From: Pontederia crassipes
Taxonomy: Eukaryota; Streptophyta; Magnoliopsida; Commelinales; Pontederiaceae
Length of the DNA: 64,000 nucleotides
Assembly (NCBI GenBank): GCA_030549335.1
Contig: CM060194.1
Coordinates: forward strand, 69,414,077-69,478,076
Direction of reading: 5' to 3'
Below, one piece after another: positions 25,230 through 36,956 of this stretch. Position numbers and translations under genes: made by a program. The first letter of the stretch is position 1, and every line of letters begins with the position of its first letter. The notes under the pieces were generated by a model. The model searched no databases. It had not been told where the DNA came from and saw only the letters and a program-made list of their open reading frames with translations.

Positions 25230-26549
25230 CCCCGCTTCGCTCCTCCTCCGCCGGCCGGCGTGCGCCTGGATCGAAGGTTTAAGGTTGGTGGGGGGAGGAG
25301 AGCGGAGACGACGGAGGAGAAGAGGGCGGTGGAGGACGAGGGCGAAGGAGGAGAGGGAGGGGATTTAAAATTCCGGGGGGCAGAACGGGGAATCCAGAAT
25401 TAGGGAGGGAGAAGGGGGGGAATATTCGAGCTACGATCCAGCGAGTTACTATCCGAGAAGAACGGGGATAATGCCCGGGATATTCCAATGGCAATGACGA
25501 CGGAAACGGAGTCGTGGATCAGGACAGCGAACCAAATATTCCGTTTCAATGTTTTTAAGGTTGAATTCTTGTTTCTTGTACTTTTTATTTTTATTTTTTT
25601 AAAATTTTAATTTTGATTTTAATTTATAGGACGTGACGATATGATTTCCATGATCGTGTGGAGTAGATTGTGGATAATGTCGTATTAGCTATAGAAAAAA
25701 CAGTTGTGAGAAGCTAATACAACAAAAGTCTTTATATATATATATATATATATATATTCTTTTTGTAGATTTGATGACGTGTATGTGATTGTTAGTCCTT
25801 ATCTGTATCCCTGCTCTCCGTACCTTCCTCTCTTTTTACATTTACCATTGTAAATAATAAATATTTTTAGAAAAGGTTAAATATCATGTTCCCCCCTATA
25901 AATGTATGACATACCACATTAGAAGGACTTCCTAATTATCACAACCATATAGATTGTGAAACTCATCAATTTGTACTATAGGGATAGAATATAGGGTCAA
26001 AAGTCATTCTAAAAACATGAACGTCAAGAAAATTATTAGACTAAAATTTAAAAAAAGGTCTCATTTCTTTATTTTCATAGCCTCCTAATTATTTCACAAT
26101 GACAAAGATGATAAATTTATCATTTTGTAAACAAAAGTACGTGTGTTGAGAGGGTTATTAAGCTAAAATTTTAGGAACATGTATTTCTAATACCGAAAAA
26201 TACACAATTTTTCTTTATCGAATTCTTGGCGTTAAATAGATAATTTATGAAATACTTAGAATCCTTCAATTAGTAGGTTTGTGGTAGCAATTTTCTTTTC
26301 CTTTCTTTTTTCTTTCGCGCTATGACAAGGAAAGTTTCCCTCTGGTTACATATCTAGTCGTCCTTGGCACTTTATCTCCTGAATCATAAGCCTAACAGTA
26401 ACAATTCCGTTGGCTTGGTCTTTACTCTTTGTTTTGTGATTGTTCCTTTTCTTTTGTCATTAGTAAAAACGTTTGTGCGCTCACGAGGAGGAATTTGACA
26501 CGTTTGGATCATGCTTTTAGTTGCATGCGATTAAAAAAACTTATTGCAG

Positions 26550-26617
<68 letters not shown>

Positions 26618-28083
26618 TGGACTCAAAATAAATTTACACGGATCTATAGTTGATTTATAGATTAATAATGATTTTTAATAAATAAATTTTAAAATGAATT
26701 TATAATAAATTTAAGACAATCGTGGATCCACTTTGAATTCACGCTATTCTTAATTCCATAATAATAATAGATGTGAAAGTGGGAGAATTATTTGTGAAGT
26801 TTTGAAGGCGTAGTGGCAGATGGGTTGGATTCGCACTGGACACGCACGCAGGTCAGAGGTGGTGGGCATATTACGGCTAAAGCGACCATGTCCCAAATAA
26901 AGCTCGAGGAATCAATGTGTCCTCTTTTTCTTTTTTTTTTTTGTTCAACTTTGGAGTTGGCAAAGAAAAGAAAGAGAACAAAAACAGTGAGTTCATACGT
27001 TGTTACAAGTTTAATGAGGGGGTGGTGGGACAAAGTGCCAAGGGGTTAGATGGATACATGTCGAGTCGAATTTAAAATCCAAAAGTTCGTAGTATTCAAT
27101 TCAATATTCATATGATCAAGAAGGATAAACATCTTTTTATGATGAAATAAAAGGATTTGGTGCGTGTTTGACTTTTTAACGAGGGAGGAAGGAGTTAGAA
27201 TCGTGGAGTTGTTATAAAAAATATTATATTTGAATATAAATTCATGTGATTTGTTGAGTTTTTTTTAGATATATAGGTTATAAAAATGCATGAATTAAGG
27301 GAGATTATGGTAGACGATATTTACTTTTAATTCAATCATGAAGAAATAGATGATAAAATATATAAATTCTATATATTTTTTAAAAACTGTATTCGAATGA
27401 ATTCTAGACTTTCTAAATCCAGGCTACGCCAATCCAATCCAACCTCACCCATCGTTATTAAATTCTCCATTCAAACAAAACTACTTTAAGTAAGTTAATT
27501 TAAGATGTCATCAATACTATTCTTTCCTCCATTAAAATGAGTGAATATGCGATGCCATGCACCTGTGCGATAGAGAATAAACATTTTCCTTTTAGAAAGT
27601 AGAGAAAAATATAGGCCAACCTTTTTCCTTGACCTGACTGGAAAAAAATAACGATGATATAATGAAAATGGAAAAAAATTAGAGGCAGAATATTATATAT
27701 AATAATACAAGCAATATGTCCTACGATAATTTTTTTTCCTTGACACGACTGGATCATTCAAACTCGACAAGTCGAATGGTTGAACTCGAATTTTGATTCG
27801 ATCTGACCAGGTCAACATCAAGATCATATTTGAAGTGACCCACGGATCGGGTCCGATTTATCGGACCGGATCGAATTTTACAACATGGCGAAATATGAAA
27901 ATATTTATAAACTTAGATATTTTTCTTCGTCTTTAAATATATATTTTAAATTTATGTGAGACGAATAATATTTTCTTCTTTAAAAATATCCTTATTATAG
28001 TTTTAAGTAAAAAAAAAATAGCTCGTTATTATCATATTCTTTTCTTTTTCAAACAATTGTATTAAATAATCTATGATTTTGTT
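25230..28083. other. Promoter side of GDPD and AT-rich spacer
   Basis: The first 250 bases upstream of GDPD are purine-rich (GGAGGAG on the plus strand) and likely include its leader. Beyond that I see AT-rich DNA with a TA repeat at 25732-25757 and an AAT repeat at 26551-26617. Near 27770-27880 there is a patch of GGATCGGGTCC-like sequence that resembles the arms of the hAT-like elements, or a related short family near 63090-63190. No gene is supported. Confidence 0.4.
26551..26617. repeat. AAT microsatellite
   Basis: About 22 uninterrupted AAT units. The polyisoleucine frame through it is an artefact. Confidence 0.97.
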
Positions 28084-28098
28084 GGTCAACTATGTTGA

Positions 28099-28209
28099 GG
28101 CCCGATTCAATGGGCTCAGGCCCAATCTTCTCGATGCTCTCCATGGCCTATTTCCGTTCCTCTCTCTCCCACTTTTTTCTGGCGCCAGAAACCCTGCAAT
28201 TAGGGTTTT
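28099..28209 (+). promoter_or_regulatory. Site II and telo-box promoter cluster
   Basis: TGGGCT at 28111 and GGCCCA (TGGGCC on the other strand) at 28119 are site II elements. AAACCCT at 28189 and TTAGGGTTTT at 28200 are telo-boxes facing each other. This pairing is well known upstream of plant ribosomal-protein and snoRNA genes. The motifs are seen directly; that they drive a transcript to the right is inferred. Confidence 0.55.
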
Positions 28210-28721
28210 GTGAGAAGGGAGTCATGGTTTCGCGGCGGCTAGGGGCTTTTAAATGGGCGGATAATAAAACGGGAAGAGTTGCAGCAGCACTTCCTCAAGG
28301 GAGGGTCCAGTTTCCACTGCCCCCTGTGTGCCCTTTTCGCCTTTTGGATAGTGTTGTATACTCACCAAACCCCTGCACGTCTTGTTTCTTCATCCGTCTG
28401 TGATTCGCGTCGATTTCTTTTTTGTTTTTGTTTCCACGAGTTGTTTCATGATTTTTATTCTATTTCTGTTGGATGGTATGATGAGCTGCATACCGATGCA
28501 CAATTTCTTTTTGTCTAGGGTTTAATTACAAGTCTTGTTACTTTGTATTTGTAGTAGCCATTTTTATGGATCATTTGGACTAATGAAACTTGAAGCACTG
28601 GATGAACTGTATATAAGTCGTCAAATGTGTTTTTGTTTGCTTTCGAAACGTGATTTTATTATATTTTGCAGTAACAAAGAACAACGTTTTGATTCAAGGT
28701 TTGAATGGAGATACCTGTAGA

Positions 28722-28800
28722 ATGGAGTGATGATCTCTTTACAGAAACATAGCATCTATGATGCGATGCTTGTTTTATTCCGTACGAGATTTCTGACCAT
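28722..28800 (+). ncRNA. Candidate box C/D snoRNA
   Basis: A C box GTGATGA at 28727-28733 and a D box CTGA at 28793-28796 are framed by a 4-bp terminal stem (ATGG at 28722, CCAT at 28797). A C'-like ATGATGC lies near 28759. The length of 79 bases is normal for the class. It lies about 500 bases downstream of the site II and telo-box cluster typical of plant snoRNA genes. I could not match the guide stretch before the D box to an rRNA site, and a clear D' box is missing. A chance match remains possible. Confidence 0.35.
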
Positions 28801-29576
28801 GATAAACTTCCTTTGAACAGTAACTTGAATTTCATCTATTTGTTATCTCCATATTTGAGTAGACCTTCTTCTCTCTCTCCCTCTCCAGGCAGGTTATCTG
28901 CGTTGTTTCATTGGTCAGGCAGATTGGTTATCTGCCTTGTTTTTAGATGTAAAATGACAAACCATTTTGATATAGTTTCCTGTTCCAGATGTTGTCACAT
29001 GATGATTGCATCCTATTTTTATAATATCGAATACTGATGTTATTGATCTATTTCGTCAAATCATATTTGTCTCTCTTTCATGCAAGCTTGACAACTTATG
29101 CATAGCCTCTTTGAGTAGCCAATTGGCTCTTAACTTTTGCCATTTGGTTTAGTTAGGAGGCTAATATTAAAGTGGTCTTATTGCATCATTCTAAGGCCTT
29201 TTGAGGGGACTCCATTTGAGATTTGTCTCAGTTCTATGGTTTCGTCCAAGCAGCCTTGGACATTTTTCTTTTTCGAATGTAGCATTAAATAATTAACGGG
29301 TTGGCTATTTTATGATAATGAATTAAGTACTGAAGTGGAATTTCAATTTTGCTGTATTTGTATTGCATATCTTTGAATGTGTTTCAGACCAATACAATGC
29401 AAAATATCGAAATTCGTCGTGTATTATGTTAATGGCAAGGATGAAATACTAATACAATGCTAATGTTTGAACCCTCGCCGCACATTAATCATTTTAATCT
29501 ACCCTTTACATACTAATGAAAAATTTAACTGATTTTATTTCGCGATGCAGTGGTTAATATGATATGTAAAGTAGAA

Positions 29577-29696
29577 AGAAAAGTTACCTTCAAATATATT
29601 ATTTTGTAGTCGCAATATTTGTTGATGTATATAAGAAGAAAAGTTACCTTCAAATATATTATTTTGTAGCCGCAATATTTGATGATGTATATAAGG
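29577..29696 (+). repeat. 60-bp tandem duplication
   Basis: Two adjacent 60-base units, 29577-29636 and 29637-29696, differ at only a few positions. They lie in non-coding AT-rich DNA. Confidence 0.93.
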
Positions 29697-30700
29697 TCGG
29701 CGAAAACAAAGAGCGAGCGCGCAACGTTATGTTTTTTTTTTAACCTTTCGTGCCTTTTTCTATATTCTTATTGTAAATGAATGTAATTTGTATAGGCTTG
29801 TTGAAGAAAGCATGACTTTCCATTATGTATAGAGAGGTGCAATGTTTTTGAATCATTATTATGTATAAAATAAATTTTGATGAGAAAATGTTAGATTTAA
29901 TCGTTGTCCAACGATGCAAAATCTTCCCATGACCCCCATAGCTTCAACTAAATGCATTAGACTATTAGAGGAATTGTTCTCATTGCTATGACAAGCTGGT
30001 CGAAAACGATTACATCATTTTTACACGAATGAAGCAATTTCCTGATGTGAGATTTGTTTCCATTTCATTGCATTTTATCACAATGCAATGCATGTATTAA
30101 TTGATGCGCGTGGCCGTAGCTAAATCTATATCATCTTTATACTTTAGTACAAGAGGAAGAAATATTCTGCAAAGCAACAAAACCCGCAAATCACATGCAT
30201 GCGCGTTGACCTCTCTCGGTAAAGACATCTAAGAACAAACTTTTTTTTTTCGTTGATTTTTCTCTCATATGATCATTGCTCTCACATGCACAAAGGAATT
30301 TACGGCCTGCCACCTGCCATTGGATGTGTTACTACTTCCAAGTTCCAACATGCATGGCACTACTACTAGTGCAAAAAATTAAAAAAAAAAAGTTAAAAGA
30401 GTCGTACACAACGAAGAATACACCAAATATTTACCAGATGCATCAAACAAGATGTAGTTTAAGTTTAGACGAGAAGAAACCAAAACAGAATACAAAATGC
30501 AAAAATAACCTTTCCTAGATAATCCAAAAAATTTACGACACCATTTTATATAAAATATGATAAAAAAATAAAATCATAGTTCTATTGGGCCTTAATTCCT
30601 TTTTTTTTGGTATATGATACGCTCCTAACTGAATTGAATCTCATTGTTCGACAGCAAGATCTCTATGCTTCGTAATACATGAATCAGAATTTAAGTAGAT
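29697..30700. other. Gene-poor spacer
   Basis: AT-rich DNA with no frame, RNA gene or repeat that I can support. Confidence 0.35.
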
Positions 30701-31165
30701 TTCAGGCAAAACAGCAAGTATACATCAAAATTAGGAATGAACTAGATTCAGGCAAAACAGCAAGTATACATCAAAATTAGGAATGAACTAGGATGTTCTT
30801 CGGTTCTTATATCTTGCTTGTAATTTTTCTAGGCGAATCATTCATATACATTTGATTCACAACAAGAATGTCAAAAATTAAAAGAAATCAGAACAAAAAA
30901 ATGTTTTTCCCCCACTTCGCACAGTTGTAAGCTCGATAAGTGAATAGCTGAAACAAAAGATAATATACGATTAAGATAATATAGCATAGAAACTATTATA
31001 AAAAAATAAATCCATTTATTCGAAATAGCACTTTCGAAAATGCTTCACGTGAGATCACATTAAGAAAAGACCGTTCTGTTTTTACCACCACGATTCAGAA
31101 AGTGTATCAAGGAGACCACGATATTGATAAACATTACTAGTAGGAAGATATTGATCTCTACAGTG
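30701..31165. repeat. Repeat segment also present upstream of EFL1
   Basis: Two parts. Part X, 30701-30870, contains a 46-bp tandem duplication (30701-30746 and 30747-30791) and matches 37270-37440 in reverse orientation. Part Y, about 30920-31165, matches about 37010-37215 in direct orientation, including TTGATCTCTA against TCGATCTCTA near their right ends. No coding potential is seen. Confidence 0.7.
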
Positions 31166-33875
31166 TTTGTAAACCCGACTGCTTACTTGGTATTTAAAGT
31201 ACATAAAACACAGTTCCGATGAATTTAAGATTTTGTTAATTTACAGCAATGAGCCAATGACAGAAAACAGTACTTCAAATGGCTAAATATTAAACATGCA
31301 ACCAATTTAAGCAACTACCGCAACAGAAATATGAATTATGATGCTTGATATCTACCTTCTTACCATAAAATTTGCATACTCTCGAGTTGACATAAGGGAG
31401 AACCCAGAGTCTCGTACATTCTTGAGGGGCATTAGGGAAATCCTAGAGACTCTTCAATTGCTTCAATTGTCGTTGTTGTTGTTGTTTGTTGACATTAGAA
31501 AGTTTGGGCGCATTCTAAAAGAAATATTAGAGTTTGAACGTGTCAAATCTGACATATAACCTACTTAAGTCGCATGCAGATTAGAATTTTGATTTGCACA
31601 GTGGACACAAACTCAGACAATGCATGTAGATAGCACATAAATCAAGAAGTGACCCACATGAATTTTTGAATTTGTCTCCAATGCAATAAAAGATCTGGTG
31701 TGCACTTCATGAAAATAAATAGAGCATATAAGGGACATGAAAGGAGGCAAGAATTTGGTAAAGAGCATATCATACTCACATTGGGGCCAGGAAAAGAAGC
31801 ATGCTGGAACAGCACCAGAACATACAATGCAGGAACAACAAAGCCAAAAAAGAAAGAAGGGATCCAAAAAACATGAAAGAAAATAAAACGTTTAAATTTT
31901 TGCTTAATCATGTCTCCATATTTGAGAAAAGAATATAATACCATAGTAAAAAATGATATAAACCATCGGCCATTCCTAATAATGAGAGGAGAGAATGAGC
32001 TAATGAGCTACATCATACAAAGAATCAAAATGCCAAGCTTGCATAAAACTAATCATTACTATTCTTCTGAAGAAAAGAACACTGAGAAAAAATAGCTAAT
32101 AAGTAAACAAAGATAATGTTATTGATGATACCTTCTCTAAGTTCTGCTTCTCTGTTTCTGTAAGCACTACCAAATCATCTTCACTGGCTTGTTTCATTTC
32201 AGCATGGTAAAGAGGTATTTGAAACTGATGCCCCAGTTTTAACATTTCAAAGTTGCTTAAAGGAAAACATGAAAGTTAAAAATGGTCTGATCAATGATAC
32301 TGATTTTCTTATAAAGGAAGGCATACTAGAAGTAATCACATGATACCCCAAGAAGAAAAATTTTACTTAAATTCCATTACGTACATCAATAGTAACATGC
32401 CAAACTACCAACAGTAAATTGACAAGCTCTATAAATATTGTCATAGTTATCTGAAGTTACAAGAATGTCTTATGATGTTTGATCTCCTTGCCCATAATGC
32501 TAAAAAAACATAAAAATCAGTTAAAACCTTTTCATAATTACAATGAGAATTTCTAGGTAATCATACTCAAGAACATGAAGTAGAGCTGAAGAATTTTCTG
32601 CATTGGCATCAAGTACTCATAAATCATGACTGAATCCAGGAAAAAAAATCCAAAGGCCGATTCAACAATTCAGGTGTTAGTAATGAACTTAAAACAGTCA
32701 AACAAAAGCTATGGATGAGAAAATAAAGCTATAACCCTCAATATAGTTATAACATCAATGGGATAATCACTGCAACTATATAACATAACTAACAACGGAG
32801 AATATGGACATTAACGTTGTAACTACTCATTATATTCTTAATCAGCTCACTATCATTCTAACTAATACAAAGTGATATCCTATCAAATAACCAATGAGCT
32901 TCTAGCAAATGTTCGATGGTTACGGCTCAATTATGGAAGCTACCATCATTCGTAGGCTTTAACACACGGCACATGTACACAGAAATGGAAATGGAAACAA
33001 ATAAACACAACTCATACACATATAATTCCTCATCTTCAGCAGAAAAGTACATGCTTTCAACTTCTACTTAGAAGGAAAGAACAATCAGAAATAACAGACA
33101 GAAAACAGAACATGCACATGTTTCCCTAATGCAAATCTTGTCAGCTACTTTGTTGCTGACATATTTAGGATGAAAACTGCATTTTTTCAGAGAAGGATGA
33201 AAATTGTTAAGAAACCTGTTGCCCATCATTCTAAGAAAAAGTGGTTTAAGGCATAAATAAGGGGTCAAAAAGTAAATTGGTTAGTAAAATAAACACAGTA
33301 ACAAAAGTTGAATAGCAAGTGCAAAAAGTTTGACGCATCTAGAGGAGGAAAAAATAGGAACCAACATTATATTGTTAAAATCAATATTTATAAGCTTTAA
33401 AGGTAAAATCAGTCAGCTCAAGCAATAAAGAACTTTTTTCCAAAGAAACAAGAATACAGGTATCATAGAGAACAAAATGATCTATAATTCAAGGCCGTGG
33501 GTGATGAAAACCAAGTGGATACTGCAAAATAAGTTGCAAATATTCTTAAACTTGGATTGTTTGGGTGCAAGTTACATTGCAATGAGAAAACACTACATAA
33601 CTTTTTGATAACAAGATCCATTTCAAATGAGAAGAATAGTACATACTTGTTTGAGAAGATCGATCAAAGAGCAATTTTTCTTTTTTTTTCTCTTTCTTTT
33701 TTTTTGAGAAAGAGTGAAAGCAATTAAAAAATAAAATCCTCATGTTTGTGCGTAAAGAATTGGATTTTATCAGGAATAAACATCAAAGATCTCTATCAGG
33801 TATAACATCAAGTACCTTCATCAGCTAATTTTCACTCGATAAAAACAGAAACTTCAGTGCTGCGGAATACAGGGC
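31166..33875. other. Spacer downstream of EFL1 with one exon-like patch
   Basis: Apart from the exon-like patch at 32129-32272, this is AT-rich DNA without a supported gene. A T-rich minus-strand frame at 31642-31944 reads as hydrophobic segments but has no matching splice site at its left end, so I do not call it. Confidence 0.35.
32129..32272 (-). pseudogene. Orphan exon-like segment, unidentified
   Basis: On the minus strand this stretch reads NFEMLKLGHQFQIPLYHAEM, then KQASEDDLVVLTETEKQNLEK, with no stop, a polypyrimidine and AAG before it and GTATCA after it. Its balanced, charged composition looks like a real exon, unlike the surrounding AT-rich DNA. I cannot name the family or find partner exons with confidence. 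It may be a relic of a gene captured by a repeat, or an exon of a gene that I failed to assemble. Confidence 0.35.
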
Positions 33876-36800
33876 TTAAACCTTCCTGGCGAGTGTCCTC
33901 TGTTTCGTCGCATGCTGAACAACTTTTTCTTCTACAGGAAGACCTTTCCTTCGCCTCACAGAATTCATGAGCTTCCTTGCCATGTTTGGAAGAACACTGG
34001 AACCATCTCCAAACTCTTCTATCTCCTCCTCTGTTTTTGGAACAAAAAATGGATCTTCTGGCAACGTTTCCCAATGGCTAAGGACCAGTAGTGCACTTGC
34101 AGCACCTGAGGTCCATCTCCTGAGCTCATCTGCAAATCCAAAGCTCTCTGCAACAGGTACATATGCATGCACAGTAAACAAGGGTGAACCTTCCTGCATC
34201 TCTTCTTTCAACACTTTAGCACGCCTCCTTGAGAGAACTGCATACATTGCACCTAAATACTCTGTAGGCGTATTCAATTCACAGAAGTACATTGCTTCAA
34301 CAAGTCTTGGCTTATTTTGGAGCACAACAGCCCTACATGCTTCCTTAATAACAGTCATAACTTGCCCACTGAAGATACCATACTGGTCATGCTGGTTGGC
34401 AGCATCAGAACTGTCCTCAAAAATATATGGTTCTACAAGAAATGCCAAACCCCACAAAGGTTCATCACAAAGTGGACCAGCAGATGTGGCTAACTGAAAT
34501 CCAGACAATACACTACTTTTAAGAGCTTCAGCTTCCATATAAAGTGGATCAATTTCATCTGATTGCTCTCCACCACTACTATCCCTCTCTAAATCGGAAA
34601 TATTCAGCAAGCCTAGTTTTTTGGAAACATCAGGTGTACCACAAATGAGAGTGCCCCTTCGCTCCTGAATGGAATATGCAGCATCACGTGTTCCTGATGC
34701 AAGGAGGATATTTGGCCCAATCTGGCGTGGACCAAGAGCCCAGATCCTCTGGATAAACTGAAACCACATTTGTCTGCTTTTTTCAATCTTTTCTTTATCC
34801 AACTTGTCAGAGAGGGATTCCAATTCGCTTTCTACAGAATCAATAAGTCGCTTTCTAAGTGCTACAAGAGAATCACCAACATCACCAGAATCATGGGCAT
34901 CTGAAATTTCAGTTCTATTTTTAGAATTCCCTTCCATAATATCTTCCAAAATGTCAGCACTTTCCTCAAGAGCTTTGGTGAAGTTAGCAGGAAGCCTCAT
35001 GACACGAACCTTTACAGTACATCTTCCATTTGGAGTCATTTTCTCAACATACTCACTAGCAAAAGTAGGTGTCCTTAAGTTCTCCAATAAACTAAGTCCC
35101 TCTCCTTCAATTGTCTCTTTAAATGAGACAAGAGGTGGTGAAACTTCCAAGCTAACCTTGGCAAATCTTTCTTTCAAGTCCTTTATACATCTCTCAAGAT
35201 GAACCTCACCTGCAGCTGCAAGAACATGCTCACCTCTAGAAGAAACTGTGATTTCGACAAAAGGGTCTGCACGATTGAGAAGCCTCAGTCCCTTTGTGAG
35301 TGCACTCATATCAGCAGGGTCTGAAGGTTCAATAGCCACCCTAAGCGTAGGTGCAACTTGAAACATCATGCTAGAGAATGGCCAGCTATTTCTTGTAGAT
35401 GACAGGGTTGCACTCTTCAAAATTAGCTGTCCCAAACCCTGAATTGCCACCACATTTCCTGCACTGGCGGAGAGAACAGGCTTGAGTCCTTGTCCCATCA
35501 TTAAATACAATGATTGTAGCTCTGCCTCTTGCACATGCCTCTGCATTGAATCCCCTTTTAGTGGGTCATATAATGAAGATAAGACAAAAATTTTCTGACC
35601 TGCATGAAGAACACCACTGAAGATCCTAGCAAATGCAAGAAAGCACTCATCTGATTCTACATAAGCACCTTCACTAGTAGGTTGATTGTTCAGGATCTCA
35701 CCATTAGGGCCTCTCTGTGGAAGCATCTTATATGGAACAGCAAACATTTTTGAAACAAAAGCAACGACTGGAGCATCAAGACTAGAATTACAAGCCTCAA
35801 CACATTTCCTTACATGCTCTGCTTCAGCTACTACACTAGCATTGTCGAGAGTATTATCCATCAGTTCTCTCTTTGGCAACAACCTAGAAATTCGAGTAGA
35901 CTGGGCAGATATAGGATCAGGAATGCATTTGACCACCATTGAGAGAATTGTGTCAGACAGTGGAAGCCAACGGCTCATAACAGCTTGCAAAACGACTTTT
36001 GGATCCTTATTCTGGAGATCACGAGATGGGACAGACAAGTTAAAATTCTTTATGACCTTATTCAGCATACCTTTGTCCCCATCAGCATCTAGAGCTGCCT
36101 GATAGACTTGCCATAGAGGCTTCAAAATAAACTGCACAAACATTGGCAGGGGATCTTTGCTAACACCTTCCATTCCTTTCTTTCCAACAATCATCATCTT
36201 CTTTGTATTATAATAACGGGGACCCCACAGACCCTTCAGCAAAGCTGTCATACTGGCTCCCAGCTTTGAAGCATAAATCTCTGCAAATTGGTTGATACAA
36301 AATCCCCAGCCATCCAATGCACAGACAAACGCCACATTTCCTTTGTGTGGTTGAAAAACATCCTCTTCATCATCCTCCAGAAGTTCATGATCCACCTCAC
36401 CGTCAGGACCTGCAAGAAGAGAATCAACATCCGAAAGATACTTCTCTGACTTGTAAGCACTAACAATCCCATTAACTTCATGCACTATCCTCTGCAACCT
36501 GGTATAAGCTTCCATTGGACTCAATTTGAGTTCTGTGATCAGCCTATCGATCTTGTTTAGAACCAAGCAAGGTGTCAACTTTTCCACCCAGGCCTGTCGC
36601 AGAACAGCATGGGTTTGAATGTGAACCCCTTCTACTGCATCAACCAAAACCAGTGCTCCATCACTCAACCTTGCAGCAGTAGATACCTCACTGCAGAAAT
36701 CCATGTGCCCCGGAGAGTCGATGAGATTGATAGAGTGGTCCTTATATTGAAGAGCAATGGATGAACTCTTCATTGTGATCGCACGCCTTTGTTCCTCATC

Positions 36801-36956
36801 AAGATAGTCCATATACCGCAGGCGGCCAGCTAGCTTTGGATGGAGGACTCCACCTCCACATGCAGCAATCAGGTGATCAGCAAGAGTGGTCTTGCCGTGG
36901 TCAACATGGGCAAGAATGCAGATGTTTCTGATATTGTTGCAGGCTGAATCTCCCAT
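33876..36956 (-). CDS. EFL1: EFL1-type GTPase (elongation factor-like GTPase 1), intronless coding region
   Basis: A cytoplasmic GTPase related to EF-2 that, with SBDS, releases eIF6 from late 60S subunits so that they can join translation. One uninterrupted frame of 1026 residues matches the family's usual length. The GTP-binding motifs are AHVDHGKTT at residues 16-24 (G1), DSPGHMDF at 80-87 (G3) and NKIDR at 134-138 (G4). The acidic insert around 185-200 (ELLEDDEEDVF) and the low-complexity insert around 680-720 are typical of EFL1, not EF-2. The EF-G domain III/IV signature GEHVLAAAGEVHLERCIKDL and the C-terminal EF-G fold with TPTEYLGAMYAVLSRRRA follow. The histidine-rich loop that becomes diphthamide in EF-2 is not seen, as expected. 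The start codon is the first methionine of the frame and begins the conserved N terminus. The 5' untranslated region is probably split, with a GC-rich exon near 37700-37900. Confidence 0.95.
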   Translation of the reverse strand: MGDSACNNIRNICILAHVDHGKTTLADHLIAACGGGVLHPKLAGRLRYMDYLDEEQRRAITMKSSSIALQYKDHSINLIDSPGHMDFCSEVSTAARLSDGALVLVDAVEGVHIQTHAVLRQAWVEKLTPCLVLNKIDRLITELKLSPMEAYTRLQRIVHEVNGIVSAYKSEKYLSDVDSLLAGPDGEVDHELLEDDEEDVFQPHKGNVAFVCALDGWGFCINQFAEIYASKLGASMTALLKGLWGPRYYNTKKMMIVGKKGMEGVSKDPLPMFVQFILKPLWQVYQAALDADGDKGMLNKVIKNFNLSVPSRDLQNKDPKVVLQAVMSRWLPLSDTILSMVVKCIPDPISAQSTRISRLLPKRELMDNTLDNASVVAEAEHVRKCVEACNSSLDAPVVAFVSKMFAVPYKMLPQRGPNGEILNNQPTSEGAYVESDECFLAFARIFSGVLHAGQKIFVLSSLYDPLKGDSMQRHVQEAELQSLYLMMGQGLKPVLSASAGNVVAIQGLGQLILKSATLSSTRNSWPFSSMMFQVAPTLRVAIEPSDPADMSALTKGLRLLNRADPFVEITVSSRGEHVLAAAGEVHLERCIKDLKERFAKVSLEVSPPLVSFKETIEGEGLSLLENLRTPTFASEYVEKMTPNGRCTVKVRVMRLPANFTKALEESADILEDIMEGNSKNRTEISDAHDSGDVGDSLVALRKRLIDSVESELESLSDKLDKEKIEKSRQMWFQFIQRIWALGPRQIGPNILLASGTRDAAYSIQERRGTLICGTPDVSKKLGLLNISDLERDSSGGEQSDEIDPLYMEAEALKSSVLSGFQLATSAGPLCDEPLWGLAFLVEPYIFEDSSDAANQHDQYGIFSGQVMTVIKEACRAVVLQNKPRLVEAMYFCELNTPTEYLGAMYAVLSRRRAKVLKEEMQEGSPLFTVHAYVPVAESFGFADELRRWTSGAASALLVLSHWETLPEDPFFVPKTEEEIEEFGDGSSVLPNMARKLMNSVRRRKGLPVEEKVVQHATKQRTLARKV

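Noticed and set aside
26429..26653. A 74-codon frame with a long isoleucine run
   Set aside because: It is the AAT microsatellite read in frame.
28092..28403. A 103-codon plus-strand frame right after the telo-box promoter
   Set aside because: No domain or targeting signal is recognisable, it begins upstream of the telo-boxes, and no downstream exon continues it. A non-coding unit fits better, though a small protein is not excluded.
31642..31944. A hydrophobic 100-codon minus-strand frame that might be a membrane protein exon
   Set aside because: T-rich DNA gives such frames by chance, there is no acceptor at its upstream side, and no family is recognisable.
33967..36102. Long plus-strand frames (176, 132 and 138 codons)
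   Set aside because: They are shadows of the EFL1 coding strand.
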